Positions 27,076 through 36,281 of a DNA stretch of 64,000 bases are shown one piece after another. The notes beneath the pieces are model-generated. The model was not told the origin of the DNA. It was given only the letters and a program-made list of their open reading frames with translations, and did no database searches. How positions within the stretch are numbered: the stretch's first letter is position 1; each line of letters opens with the position of its first letter. Source of the stretch: Vallitalea okinawensis (lineage in GTDB: Bacteria; Bacillota; Clostridia; Lachnospirales; PQDH01); the NCBI RefSeq assembly GCF_002964605.1, contig NZ_PQDH01000001.1, positions 868,001 through 932,000 on the forward strand, read 5' to 3'. Position numbers and translations under genes: made by a program.

Positions 27076-28035
27076 ATGAAACTTTTTTTGGCACCTATAC
27101 AGGGTTTAACTATTGCTTATTATAGAAATATATATGCCGATCTTTTCGGTGGAATAGATGCCTATTATGCACCCTTTATCACGACTACCAGTATGAGGAA
27201 AACCAACTCCTCACTTTTTAAAGATGTATTGCCAAGTGTCAATGATGATACGCTTACGGTAGTACCTCAACTCCTTGGTAATAATGGAGCTGATTTTCGA
27301 TTTTTTGCTTCAACCATTGCCAAGATGGGTTATAACGAGATCAATTGGAACATTGGTTGCCCTTACCCAACAGTGACAAAAAAGAAAAAGGGGTCTGGTA
27401 TCATGCCCTATCCAGATATGATCAAAGCCGTTCTGGATGAAGCTTGTTTAGATGATTCTTATCAAGTAAGTGTAAAAATGCGATTAGGCTTGCATGATCT
27501 TGAAGAAGGCATGGAGGTAATAGAACTACTCAACGACTATCCTCTGAAGGGTGTCATTATCCATGGACGTACAGGTGATCAAAAGTATGAAGGAACCGTT
27601 AATCTCGAAGGATTTGAAAAGCTGTATGCCGCCTGCAATCATAAGGTCACTTATAATGGAGATATCTTTACTTATGATGACTTCAAGAAGATCAGTAACC
27701 AATTCCCATCCATCGATAATTTCATGTTAGGTCGTGGTGCTCTTAGAGATCCTTTCTTACCATCCATCATTAAAAATAATGGTGTCTACGAAAAGAATGA
27801 AATAGAAAAAATAAAAGAGTTTCATGATTCTGTTTTTAACTATTATGAATCCATACTTTCAGGCGATAAACACCTATGTGATAAAATGAAAGAATTCTGG
27901 ATTTATCTTTCCATACATCTTGATTCCAGTGGGAAGCTTTTCAAGAAGTTTAAGAAGTGTAAAACAAAGAAGGGTTATTTAGATGTTGTTGATCGAGTTT
28001 TTGATTCAACGATTACATGGAGAAAATCACTTTAA
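27076..28035 (+). CDS. tRNA-dihydrouridine synthase family protein
   Basis: The 319-residue FMN-dependent TIM-barrel enzyme has LAPIQGLTIAYYRNIY at its N-terminus, VPQLLGNN, WNIGCPYPTVTKKKKGSG with the catalytic-type C95, VSVKMRLG, IIHGRTGDQKYEG, YNGDIF and FMLGRGALRDP, all standard Dus motifs. Dus enzymes reduce specific uridines in tRNA D-loops. It starts at an ATG after GGAGAAG and is a single gene followed by a terminator. Which tRNA position it modifies cannot be told; it is the short, divergent type often present beside a DusB. Confidence 0.9.
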   Translation: MKLFLAPIQGLTIAYYRNIYADLFGGIDAYYAPFITTTSMRKTNSSLFKDVLPSVNDDTLTVVPQLLGNNGADFRFFASTIAKMGYNEINWNIGCPYPTVTKKKKGSGIMPYPDMIKAVLDEACLDDSYQVSVKMRLGLHDLEEGMEVIELLNDYPLKGVIIHGRTGDQKYEGTVNLEGFEKLYAACNHKVTYNGDIFTYDDFKKISNQFPSIDNFMLGRGALRDPFLPSIIKNNGVYEKNEIEKIKEFHDSVFNYYESILSGDKHLCDKMKEFWIYLSIHLDSSGKLFKKFKKCKTKKGYLDVVDRVFDSTITWRKSL

Positions 28036-28072
28036 GATGAATACTCTATTATCATCACATCATAAATCAGTT

Positions 28073-28095
28073 GGATAAGCATTTATTGCTTATCC
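28073..28095 (+). terminator. Terminator after the Dus gene
   Basis: GGATAAGC and GCTTATCC form an 8-bp stem with a seven-base loop, about 37 bases after the stop. The T-tail is short. Confidence 0.6.
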
Positions 28096-28473
28096 TCTAT
28101 CATAGTTATTGGTATATTGTAATGTTAAATAACCTATAATAACTTCAACTTATTAGTAGATTGTAATCATCATTAGATGGTATAACCTGAATTAATCAAG
28201 ATTACAGGTGAAGTACTTAATCACAAGGTAGACTTATGCTAAACGATTCTAAAAATATGTTAGCTAGATAAGAGTTGTATGGTATACTAAAAGAAGGTAG
28301 CAAATCACCATTCAGATATTAACCACTTCTTATAATACTCTTATAATATTTTTCTAAGATTCTACAATAACTTCTGTTAGATTATTCCCTACTTTTACGT
28401 TTATGTCCTTGAGAATGCACTACAAGTGAAATGTGTCTAAGATGTTATTCAAAAGATAATAGGAGGTAAACAG
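28096..28473. other. Gene-free stretch before the DUF2958 gene
   Basis: I see no open frame with a ribosome-binding site and no clear repeat here. It marks the boundary between chromosomal-type genes on the left and the accessory islet on the right. Confidence 0.5.
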
Positions 28474-28785
28474 ATGGAAGAACAATTATTCAGTGATAAA
28501 ATAGCCGCGCAGAACAATGTTCCAAAGTTATTTTCCCAGGACGGTCATGAACCCCCTACTGCCTATCTCAAGTTCTTTGACGAACTTAGTTATTGGACAT
28601 GGTATGTGCTAGAAGCTGAGAAGCAGGGAGATGGTGATTATATGTTTTATGGTTATGTCGAAGGATTGGTCAATGAATTAGGCTATTTTTCCTTAAGTGA
28701 TTTGAACAGCATTAATGAAAAGTGTACTCGAGTAAGGCGCGATTATCATTTTAAGCCAACCCCTTTGGCACAAATAATAAAATAG
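28474..28785 (+). CDS. DUF2958 domain protein
   Basis: The 103-residue protein resembles DUF2958: YGYVEGLVNELGYFSLSDLNSI and the C-terminal RVRRDYHFKPTPLAQI are the conserved core. AGGAGG precedes the ATG. DUF2958 genes are common on plasmids and integrative elements next to antirestriction and DNA-processing genes, which fits its place at the edge of a restriction-like islet. Molecular function is unknown. It converges on the helicase gene. Confidence 0.8.
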   Translation: MEEQLFSDKIAAQNNVPKLFSQDGHEPPTAYLKFFDELSYWTWYVLEAEKQGDGDYMFYGYVEGLVNELGYFSLSDLNSINEKCTRVRRDYHFKPTPLAQIIK

Positions 28786-28820
28786 TATTCTCAAAACGCA
28801 ATTTAGCAAAAATTATATAT

Positions 28821-28862
28821 AAAAAAAATTGCCCCTACATTGAAATTTTAGGAGCAACTTTT
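28821..28862 (-). terminator. Terminator after the helicase gene
   Basis: On the minus strand AAAAGTTGCTCCTA pairs with TAGGGGCAATTTTT (two G-T wobbles) across an 11-base loop and continues into a T-run, 16 bases after the helicase stop. Confidence 0.8.
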
Positions 28863-28878
28863 CTTGGCATCTGAATTA

Positions 28879-31797
28879 CTAATGAATAATATAATGATAG
28901 ATATCATCTCGTATAGGCGTGTGAAGCCGATAAGTGATTTCAACAGCGTTTTTACTTGTATTAGCCATTGTAAATTCCTCCGGCTCACCAACAGTGTTTA
29001 TTCTTCCTAAGTAATAAAATTCCTTTGAAACTTTATCATCTTTGTTTTTTCGAACAAATAATAGCATGTTTACCTGATCTTCTTGTGCATTGTATGCTTG
29101 AACAACATCTGGTGAAGTTTTTGTTCTTCCCGACTTAGAAATAGCAATCAGTTGAGAAGGTGATAAGAACCTATCTTCATAATTAATTGTGGAACTAATA
29201 TCATCTTCTTTATGGTAATTAATAAAAACTGGATATGTTTTCGTTTTTTTATGATATTTATAACCACCGATATTCGTAGCGACTTCACACTTTTCCCATT
29301 CTAATAGTCGACAGACATCTTCATAGGTGTATTTTTTATAGAGTACGAAATTCGTATTATTATGTCTATGAGAATAATCTCGTTCATAACGATTGATACC
29401 AAAAGTAATGAGTTTCTTTACGTGAGTAGCAAAGTAAGGATCACGTAACAACTCCTTAAAGATAGGTGAAATGCAATAGTCATCACCGTCATTAGTAATA
29501 AAAAGGCATTTTTCAAAAGTCTGTTTTCCCGTTCCTGAGGGGAACTCATTAGTAAGAACATTTACGATTGAGGTTTTTGTGTGTTCTGTGAAATCAATAT
29601 TATAGTTATCTTTCATGACTTTCTCTAATCGTGAGAGAGCATGATAATCATTTTCCATAATGAGCTTAATTAAGTATAACTCGTGGATACGTTTCCCTGA
29701 TGCCAGTTTACGACAAATGAATTCCATGAATAATTCTTGACATTCCGAAAAAGTCAAGTCATAATCTTTCTCGTACTTTTTTAGAAACATATGGTACGAC
29801 CCTAGACTCTTGTTTTCAAAAATTCTTAAAGGATCAATGGATTCATAGCTATCAAAATCACTAAGTTCAGGTATGTGACCTAATTTATCTTTTAATTTTA
29901 TGTAATTTTCCTTTATAAATTTAATTTGGTTAAACTTTACTTTATCCAAGGAATTAAAAATTCTTCTTTTTGATACTTTATCAAAATTAATGGTGGAACA
30001 TCCCGGGATAACCCGATTACCTTCCACTACATATCTTCTATAGTTATCCTTGTTAAATGTTCTATCACCCGAAAGTGCTACTGGAATCAAAAAGTTATTA
30101 TCATAATTTCCAACAAAATCAATAATAACAACGTAATCCTTACAGGGATGTTTTCTCAGACCACGTCCCAGTTGTTGAACAAATATGATAGCCGATTTAG
30201 TAGCTCTTAGCATGATAACTTGATTAACGCTCGGTATGTCCACACCTTCATTGAAAATATCTACGGTAAAAATATAATCCAAAGAGTTGTTAGTCTCATC
30301 TTGTTCAAGACGTCTTATTGCCTCTTTACGATCATCTTGGCTATGATCCCCTGTTAATGCAAGTGTCTTAAATCCTCGTTCATTAAATTTATGTGAGAGT
30401 TCTTTTGCTTCTGCTGTATTACTGCAAAAAACCAATCCTTTTACGCGATTGCCGGAATATCCATAGAAATGAGCTTTATCAATTATATGAGAAACCCGGT
30501 GGTTTTCAACAAGGTATTTAAATGCAGTATGTTCGTCTATGACCTTTCCGTTAACGTATACATCTTGGATTCCAAAATAATGAAATGGACAAAGAAGATC
30601 TTCTTCAAGTGCTTGTTGTAGTCTTATCTCATATGCAATGTTATAATCAAACAGTTCAAAGATATTAAAATCGTCGTTTCTTTCAGGAGTCGCTGTCATG
30701 CCAAGTAAAAACTTTGGCTGAAAGTAATCAATAATTTTATGATAACTTTTTGCTCCTGCCTTATGTACTTCATCAATAATAATATAATCAAATTGCAATT
30801 TATCAAAGAGAGAGAGAGTATTTTCTTTACATAAAGACTGAATCGTTGAAAATATAAATTCTTTGTGAATATCTTTTGAATTCCCGGTCAATAAGCCCAT
30901 GGATTTGGTGTCTCCAAAAACATTTTTATAACTTTCTATTGCTTGCTTAGCAATTTGTTCACGATGGACAATGAACAACGCTCTGGAAGGATTGACATTT
31001 CTAAGATCAAAAGCGGATAAGTAGGTTTTACCAGTACCAGTTGCTGAAATTAACAAGGCTTTACTCTTTCCTTGAGTCCGCATTTTACCAAGGCAGGCAA
31101 TGGCTTCTACTTGCATTTTATTAGGTTTAAGTTTGTACTGTGAAAGCGAAGGTACTTTACTTTTCCTAACATACTCACGTTGTTGAAGGTAGATTTTTTC
31201 ATAAGCATTAATCCACTCCATCGTTAATTCCTTGGAATCTTCCCACATGAGTTGGAAGTCTTGAATAACTTCCTCGGTTAATGCACCTTCTTCTAAAGAT
31301 GAGATACGTACATTCCATTCTTTATTTTTTGTTAAGGCAGTTTGAGTGAGGTTAGAGCTACCTATTATAATTTTATAACAATCTTCATGTTCAAATATAT
31401 AGCCTTTTGTATGAAAAGCATCTCGGTCATACATTTTCACATTTAAGTTGGTAAAGGATAATAAACGTTTTAAAGCAGTAGGTTCACTAAAACTCAGATA
31501 ATCTGTTGTTAAGATTTGTCCTTTTACACCTTTTTCTTCTAATTCTTTTAATGTTTGAAGAATGGGGGTAAGACCGCTATTTGTAATAAATGCCACAGAA
31601 ATTCTAAAATGCTTACAATTCTCAAGTTCAGAGATAATATGGCTAAGAACTTTACTGCCATGTTTATAGTCATTTATGAGTAGACGGGGATTGAGTGCTA
31701 AATTTCCTTCTACAGTATTATCAATTAAACTATTTTTTGCAGATATCAAGATTTCTTCTTTAATGCTCAATGGAGCAGCAGTCGTATTAATGTTCAT
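28879..31797 (-). CDS. PLD nuclease-SF2 helicase-DUF3427 fusion, putative defence effector
   Basis: The 972-residue protein has three parts. Residues about 40-185 form a phospholipase-D-like domain with one HxK motif (H129, K131) and a GSSN (146-149) as in HKD nucleases. Residues about 225-590 are an SF2 helicase: Walker A SATGTGKT (251-258), DEVH box (342-345), GMTATPER, and motif VI QQLGRGLRKHP. The C-terminus (about 690-972) matches DUF3427, ending in YYLGRINTVGEPEEF and HTPIRDDIYHYI. Such fusions occur in restriction or phage-defence loci. AGGTG precedes the ATG, and the NUDIX gene ends 13 bases upstream. The role is inference; the domain reading is firm. Confidence 0.92.
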   Translation of the reverse strand: MNINTTAAPLSIKEEILISAKNSLIDNTVEGNLALNPRLLINDYKHGSKVLSHIISELENCKHFRISVAFITNSGLTPILQTLKELEEKGVKGQILTTDYLSFSEPTALKRLLSFTNLNVKMYDRDAFHTKGYIFEHEDCYKIIIGSSNLTQTALTKNKEWNVRISSLEEGALTEEVIQDFQLMWEDSKELTMEWINAYEKIYLQQREYVRKSKVPSLSQYKLKPNKMQVEAIACLGKMRTQGKSKALLISATGTGKTYLSAFDLRNVNPSRALFIVHREQIAKQAIESYKNVFGDTKSMGLLTGNSKDIHKEFIFSTIQSLCKENTLSLFDKLQFDYIIIDEVHKAGAKSYHKIIDYFQPKFLLGMTATPERNDDFNIFELFDYNIAYEIRLQQALEEDLLCPFHYFGIQDVYVNGKVIDEHTAFKYLVENHRVSHIIDKAHFYGYSGNRVKGLVFCSNTAEAKELSHKFNERGFKTLALTGDHSQDDRKEAIRRLEQDETNNSLDYIFTVDIFNEGVDIPSVNQVIMLRATKSAIIFVQQLGRGLRKHPCKDYVVIIDFVGNYDNNFLIPVALSGDRTFNKDNYRRYVVEGNRVIPGCSTINFDKVSKRRIFNSLDKVKFNQIKFIKENYIKLKDKLGHIPELSDFDSYESIDPLRIFENKSLGSYHMFLKKYEKDYDLTFSECQELFMEFICRKLASGKRIHELYLIKLIMENDYHALSRLEKVMKDNYNIDFTEHTKTSIVNVLTNEFPSGTGKQTFEKCLFITNDGDDYCISPIFKELLRDPYFATHVKKLITFGINRYERDYSHRHNNTNFVLYKKYTYEDVCRLLEWEKCEVATNIGGYKYHKKTKTYPVFINYHKEDDISSTINYEDRFLSPSQLIAISKSGRTKTSPDVVQAYNAQEDQVNMLLFVRKNKDDKVSKEFYYLGRINTVGEPEEFTMANTSKNAVEITYRLHTPIRDDIYHYIIH

Positions 31798-31810
31798 CTT
31801 TTATCACCTA

Positions 31811-32212
31811 CTAATCTTTTACTTCACTTTTTAGATGTTCAATAAATGGAACATCTGCTGGTGCCCAATTTAGAGAAGTGAGATGTTCTCGTTTTAACCA
31901 GAGAAGAGTAGCATGCTCTTTGGCGATAGGCGTACCAGATGTAATTTTACATTTGATAGCTATTAAGTTTACTATAAAATTGTCATATTCGTGGGTATGC
32001 TCATTGTAAATATTGAAGGCTTCAATGGTACAATCCAGCTCTTCTTTGATTTCTCTTTCAATAGCTTGTTGAAGATTTTCTCCTTCTTCAACTTTACCGC
32101 CAGGAAATTCCCATGTATTTGGTAGTGGCATCTGCAAAGAACGAAGTGCACAAAGAATTTCTGTATGAGGGTTTTCAATTATTGCACAAACCACCTTTAT
32201 TTTCTTTTTCAT
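31811..32212 (-). CDS. NUDIX hydrolase, MutT-like (deoxy)nucleoside triphosphate pyrophosphohydrolase
   Basis: The 133-residue protein has a complete NUDIX box, GKVEEGENLQQAIEREIKEEL, here quoted only by its start G39 and the REIKEE core, matching Gx5Ex7REUxEExxU with the final glycine replaced. WEFPGGK before it is typical of MutT/CTP pyrophosphohydrolase types. It is placed 13 bases before the helicase start, so the two are co-translated. In this context it may hydrolyse a modified or damaged nucleotide, or a signal made during phage infection. GAGGTG precedes the ATG. Confidence 0.9.
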   Translation of the reverse strand: MKKKIKVVCAIIENPHTEILCALRSLQMPLPNTWEFPGGKVEEGENLQQAIEREIKEELDCTIEAFNIYNEHTHEYDNFIVNLIAIKCKITSGTPIAKEHATLLWLKREHLTSLNWAPADVPFIEHLKSEVKD

Positions 32213-32408
32213 TTCGTATCACCTCATAACTATTTTAGCAGATATTTGATAAATATAATAGATCCTGTTCTAAATGGTCCTCTCAATGATGATGTCACAT
32301 ATTAAATAATACAAAAACGACTATCCTTAAAATCTTTCTTTAATTATATTTTTCATCAGAATCTCTAACTCATTTATTATATGTAGCTATACTTTTTCTC
32401 CAATTTTA

Positions 32409-33395
32409 CTAACTTTGACATGCTATCCAAAACTTCTGAACATAATTATTATCTACTGCCAGTTGAAGCTCCTGAACAACTTTATTCCTTTTATGATTGG
32501 TAAAAGTTTGTAATAACTCCTTATTCCGTTCTTCTAATTTTCTTATAGAGTTCTCATTTGGGATAATATTGTTTTTCATAGAATTGCACCCTCTATGAGC
32601 GTATACCAAATTCCACAAATCATCTGAATATAAATATGACCATGGTATAACATGGTCTATAGACAATAATCCCTTTTCAATTTTCGTATCACATATAAAG
32701 CAAATATGATTTGGATTATACATATCAAGATACTTCATATATTGATTTAATGGTTTTCTTCTTATTTTAACATCGTCTATAATTCGTACCTTCTTACATA
32801 TTCTTGGAGTACTATTAAATGTCTCCAGAATCAGCGACCATCTGTAGTTAATTGTATCAAATATCTGCAGAGCATTATCCTTTAGTGTTTTTAAATCTTT
32901 TGCTTGAATAAATAAACTAGCATCACCTTTCTCATATTGATATATATCTTCAAGTTTCTTCCCACCTAGGTTTAAAAACCTGTAACTCACATCAGCTTTT
33001 AAGACTGTAGTTATTTTCTTTATAGTACTTCGAAAGTGCTTATTTAAGGCTATGTCATTAACTAATACATGTTGTATTTTTTCAAATCTTATCGGTTGTT
33101 TTGTTTCTAGTGACTGATACTTATCTATAAGCACCTTCGTGAGAGTGAGAATCTTAGGTGGTCTTAATGGATTACTCCCTTGAATAAGGTTAAAAAAGAT
33201 TATTTGATTCCAATAATATTTTATAACCTTATGGGCAATCGCTTCCAATGATATTTCGTACGTTTCACAAATATTACTATAGTCAGCTTCAAGTGCTATT
33301 TCAACTATTGCTTTTGCCCATGCCATTTTATATGTATTATCATAATTACAATTTCTTAAAATATCGTACCAACTGCTCAAAAAAGTACTATTCAT
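32409..33395 (-). CDS. HNH endonuclease domain protein
   Basis: The 328-residue protein has a helical N-terminal region (about 1-215) that I do not recognise and a C-terminal HNH treble clef: C232-x2-C235, S-I-D247-H248-V-I-P-W, then W-N-L at 261-263 and C270-N-x2-K274. All nuclease and zinc residues are present, so it should be an active DNase. AGAGGAG precedes the ATG. It lies 196 bases upstream of the NUDIX gene on the same strand; a possible promoter (TATTAT-17-TAAAAT) in that gap means the two could be separate transcripts. Likely part of the defence cassette. Confidence 0.87.
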   Translation of the reverse strand: MNSTFLSSWYDILRNCNYDNTYKMAWAKAIVEIALEADYSNICETYEISLEAIAHKVIKYYWNQIIFFNLIQGSNPLRPPKILTLTKVLIDKYQSLETKQPIRFEKIQHVLVNDIALNKHFRSTIKKITTVLKADVSYRFLNLGGKKLEDIYQYEKGDASLFIQAKDLKTLKDNALQIFDTINYRWSLILETFNSTPRICKKVRIIDDVKIRRKPLNQYMKYLDMYNPNHICFICDTKIEKGLLSIDHVIPWSYLYSDDLWNLVYAHRGCNSMKNNIIPNENSIRKLEERNKELLQTFTNHKRNKVVQELQLAVDNNYVQKFWIACQS

Positions 33396-33716
33396 TTCGT
33401 CTCCTCTTCAATTGATTGTATTCTTTAGACAATTCATCTTACTTACTACTAATATCCTTCCTTTATTATTTTAAAATTTCACCAATTAGTCGTAATATAT
33501 TTATCCATATCATTATTAATATTTCTCTTAATCCTTAATTGTCTACTTCTATTACCAGTAGAACTGAATATATGTCTAGAGTCTCTTCAGAAACTTTAGA
33601 TACCTACCAAGGAGTTATCCTTTCTAGGAGAAAACATTAAAATATAGGTATTAATTGCATTAACTATATTAAACCATTATATATATGATGTGTCTAGTTT
33701 TGATTAATGGGATTTT
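33396..33716. other. Gene-free stretch beside the HNH gene
   Basis: This very AT-rich stretch shows no supported gene; it contains only scattered stop-rich sequence and the likely promoter of the HNH gene at its left end. Confidence 0.5.
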
Positions 33717-33926
33717 TTATGTATTTAAAAAAGCCTTACCTTCAATTGTATTATAAAAGGTAAGACTTATATTTATAATATGAATCTTTTTGGACCTATG
33801 ATACTTGATTCTAGCTTCATAATCACTTGTGATCTTTTGAAACTCTTCAAAGCTGATTTCATCTTTTACAACAATCACATCTGTATGTGTTGTTCTTCTT
33901 GATGGAGTTGGTTTTACAAAAATCAT
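33717..33926 (-). CDS. Small hypothetical protein (69 aa), coupled to an 18-codon frame
   Basis: The predicted protein starts MIFVKPTPSRRTTHTDVIVV and is charged and soluble. Its own start has no clear ribosome-binding site, but its ATG overlaps the stop of an 18-codon frame (33923-33979) that has an excellent AAGGAG. Either the pair is translationally coupled or one gene has been split by a -1 frameshift. I do not recognise a family. It may be a decayed gene. Confidence 0.4.
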   Translation of the reverse strand: MIFVKPTPSRRTTHTDVIVVKDEISFEEFQKITSDYEARIKYHRSKKIHIINISLTFYNTIEGKAFLNT

Positions 33927-33979
33927 CTTTCTTTGTCATATTGAAATTTCAGCCCTAATAGAATGTTAATTTTATCCAT
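33923..33979 (-). CDS. 18-codon leader frame
   Basis: MDKINILLGLKFQYDKER starts at an ATG eight bases after AAGGAG and ends in TGA overlapping the next start (ATGA). It is probably a leader peptide or the 5' end of a frameshifted gene. Confidence 0.35.
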   Translation of the reverse strand: MDKINILLGLKFQYDKER

Positions 33980-34363
33980 TTGCATTGCTCCTTTTTCCCA
34001 TTTTTTAGTTAATTTGAACTTACCATAATTTACACTGTGATCACTTCAGTAAAATGGCTTAATCCTCATGAAATAAGCCTTCCAAGCATTTGTAAAAATC
34101 AGGTGAACATAGCTTAAATATGATCAGTTCTTTGGTTAATTGAAGTAATAAAAATCCACAACTCTCCTAATAGGGTCGTGATGGATTTTATATTAAAGCA
34201 ACTATCTTGATTAAATTAATCTATAAGATACAACTTTAATTATCATATATATTTAAGTAACAGCATTGACTAATGTTTTGTTTACTAAAATACTATTATT
34301 CTTAGTTATTAACTTGTAAATTACTGAATAACAATTCATAATCTCATAAATCCTCCTTTTCAT
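33980..34363. other. Gene-free stretch with first copy of the repeated hairpin
   Basis: No gene is seen. The stretch includes the degenerate hairpin at 34150-34190. Confidence 0.5.
34150..34190. repeat. Repeated hairpin family, copy 1 (degenerate)
   Basis: AAAATCCA, then AAC, pairs with GTCGTGATGGATTTT imperfectly. The outer arms match the copies at 36187 and 39413. Confidence 0.6.
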
Positions 34364-34394
34364 AAAAAAACGCCTAGGAGTATTTACCTAAGCG
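34364..34394 (-). terminator. Terminator after the WG-repeat gene
   Basis: CGCTTAGG pairs with CCTAGGCG (one wobble) across an eight-base loop and is followed by seven T on the minus strand, 23 bases after the stop. Confidence 0.92.
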
Positions 34395-34417
34395 ATCAAT
34401 GATATTTATTAAGTCCT

Positions 34418-35842
34418 TTACTTACTAAGCTGAAATATCAGCTTACCGGTTGTATCAATGAAACCCCATATACCATCTTTTATTACAATAGCCCGTCCAT
34501 TGTGAAAGTTCTCTACATCATCATATTCTATCTCTGTAATCAAATTACCATTCATGTCAATGAAGCCCCATTTACCTTCCACTTCTAAAACCTGAATAGG
34601 TTCTCCTGGGCTAGGAGCACCTGGGGGAATGCTGTTTGGATTAGCCTCTCGCCATTCATACCAATCCATGTAACCCCATTTCTCGCCATACCTTACAGCT
34701 GCCAGTCCCTCGTAGAAACCATATGTCCCATCCCACTGAGGTTCTGAAATTACCTTACCTGTTATATCAATAAATCCTACCCCGTCATCTGTAATTACAG
34801 TACTTACCCCTTTTTCAAAACTGCCTCCTACCCATGGAGACTCAAAAGGTACCTGACCATTCATATCGATGTAGAACTTTTTATCATCTTTCAATGCAAC
34901 ACCTATTCCATCTGAGAAATCACGAGCATAGTCGAGCTGGTCTATAATTACCTCACCTGTCATCGTATTTATGTAACCATAGTAGTCACCTTTCCTCACA
35001 ATACTCGGCATCTCATAAGCCATATAATTCCGGTCTATCTGATCCCATTGTGGTTCTGAAATTATCTTACCAGTACTATCAATAAGACCATATTTACCAT
35101 CCTTTGATATAACAGCTATTCCCTCATGAAAATCGCCAATATAATCCCACTGAGATTCAAAAAGCACCTTGCCGGTTATATCTATGACGAAAGTTTTATC
35201 ATCCTTCTTTGCTAAAGCTATCCCATCAATGATGTCGTCAATATAATCCCACTGAGGTTCTACAATTACATTACTAGTTATATCAATGAGACCATATTTA
35301 TCATTCACAACAATCGTACCTACTCCATTTGCGAATCCCTCGAGCACATAGTTTGATTCTAAAGTTATTGTTTTTCCACCACTAAGAGTGTAGATTTTTG
35401 AACCATCCTCCATCCTAACATATGGTATGGCGTATGCAGGCATTACGTACGCCCCCAAGGGAAATTCTGAAGATGAAACCTGTTTTCCAGTTGTTATATC
35501 ATATATGTATATGTAGGTACCATCTGTTATAGGAATCCATTTCTCAGTTATAAAACCCATTATACTATTCCACTTAGGTTGAATAATCACCCTTCCTGTT
35601 GCTACTTCTAATAACCCTAGTCCCTTGCTACCCTTCATGGTCGCCAACTCCAATGACTTAAAATACACAGCCTCCCACTCAGGTTCAACAGTTATATTAC
35701 CGTCTTTATCCACAATGCCATATTTACCGTCTTTTTCAAAGATGGCATAATCGCCGACGAAATTCTCAATAGAATCCGCATATACAGGTATTGTACCTAG
35801 AATTAATGTAACTAAAATCAACATCGAAATAATTCTTCTCAT
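34418..35842 (-). CDS. Secreted WG-repeat protein
   Basis: The 474-residue protein has a signal peptide cleaved after about residue 22 (PVYA-DS) and then roughly ten WG-type beta repeats, each containing a version of GKYGLIDSTGKIISEPQWD. Repeats of this kind (KWG / WG_beta_rep) form extracellular binding surfaces. A region around residues 405-425 (WYEWREANPNSIPPGAPSPG) is a proline-rich insertion between repeats. AAAGGAG lies nine bases before the ATG at 35842; a longer frame to 35899 has no such site. The ligand is unknown. A strong terminator follows, so it is monocistronic. Confidence 0.92.
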   Translation of the reverse strand: MRRIISMLILVTLILGTIPVYADSIENFVGDYAIFEKDGKYGIVDKDGNITVEPEWEAVYFKSLELATMKGSKGLGLLEVATGRVIIQPKWNSIMGFITEKWIPITDGTYIYIYDITTGKQVSSSEFPLGAYVMPAYAIPYVRMEDGSKIYTLSGGKTITLESNYVLEGFANGVGTIVVNDKYGLIDITSNVIVEPQWDYIDDIIDGIALAKKDDKTFVIDITGKVLFESQWDYIGDFHEGIAVISKDGKYGLIDSTGKIISEPQWDQIDRNYMAYEMPSIVRKGDYYGYINTMTGEVIIDQLDYARDFSDGIGVALKDDKKFYIDMNGQVPFESPWVGGSFEKGVSTVITDDGVGFIDITGKVISEPQWDGTYGFYEGLAAVRYGEKWGYMDWYEWREANPNSIPPGAPSPGEPIQVLEVEGKWGFIDMNGNLITEIEYDDVENFHNGRAIVIKDGIWGFIDTTGKLIFQLSK

Positions 35843-36057
35843 AATTTGTAACTCCTTTCTGTAATTGATCAAAGATGCTGCTGCTCCAGCAGTCGTCATA
35901 ATAAGGCATTTTCGACCACATTACCTTCTTTTCCAATAATATACGATTATAGTATAGTATACTATAAAAAGGTCTGAGTAACAAGAATTCACCTTATTCT
36001 GGGAGTAAAAAATTAATATGATCCGACCATTGAGGTACATATAGATGTTGTATTTAT
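35843..36057. other. Gene-free stretch before the gene remnants
   Basis: This is the leader of the WG-repeat gene followed by sequence in which I see nothing. From 36058 to 36402 lie the remnants and hairpin listed separately. Confidence 0.5.
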
Positions 36058-36183
36058 TTACCTTAGCTCTTTGAGTATATTTTCAATATTGATAATCCCG
36101 TGACCGTATATAGGATCATAACCCTTATTGCCATAATCTATAGATGAGGTTATTAATAAATCGATAAATTGAGTTACGTCAAC
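36058..36183 (-). pseudogene. 3' remnant of a subtilisin-like (S8) protease gene
   Basis: A 41-codon frame ending in TAA contains LLITSSIDYGNKGYDPIYGH and then GIINIENILKEL, the typical C-terminal end of an S8 catalytic domain (YGxGxxN). There is no start codon or upstream catalytic triad; the frame simply begins next to the hairpin at 36187. It is therefore a fragment. Confidence 0.65.
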
Positions 36184-36186
36184 AAT

Positions 36187-36226
36187 AAAAATCCACGACT
36201 TTCCTAAAGAATTGTCGTGGATTTTT
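36187..36226. repeat. Repeated hairpin family, copy 2
   Basis: AAAAATCCACGAC and GTCGTGGATTTTT make a 13-bp perfect stem with a 14-base loop. It has the shape of a bidirectional terminator and separates the S8 and GH3 remnants. It also shares about 50 bases of right flank with copy 3. Confidence 0.85.
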
Positions 36227-36281
36227 AATTATTCTCTATACCCTCACTAAATGTTTAATTATATACTCTTTATAAATTGCA

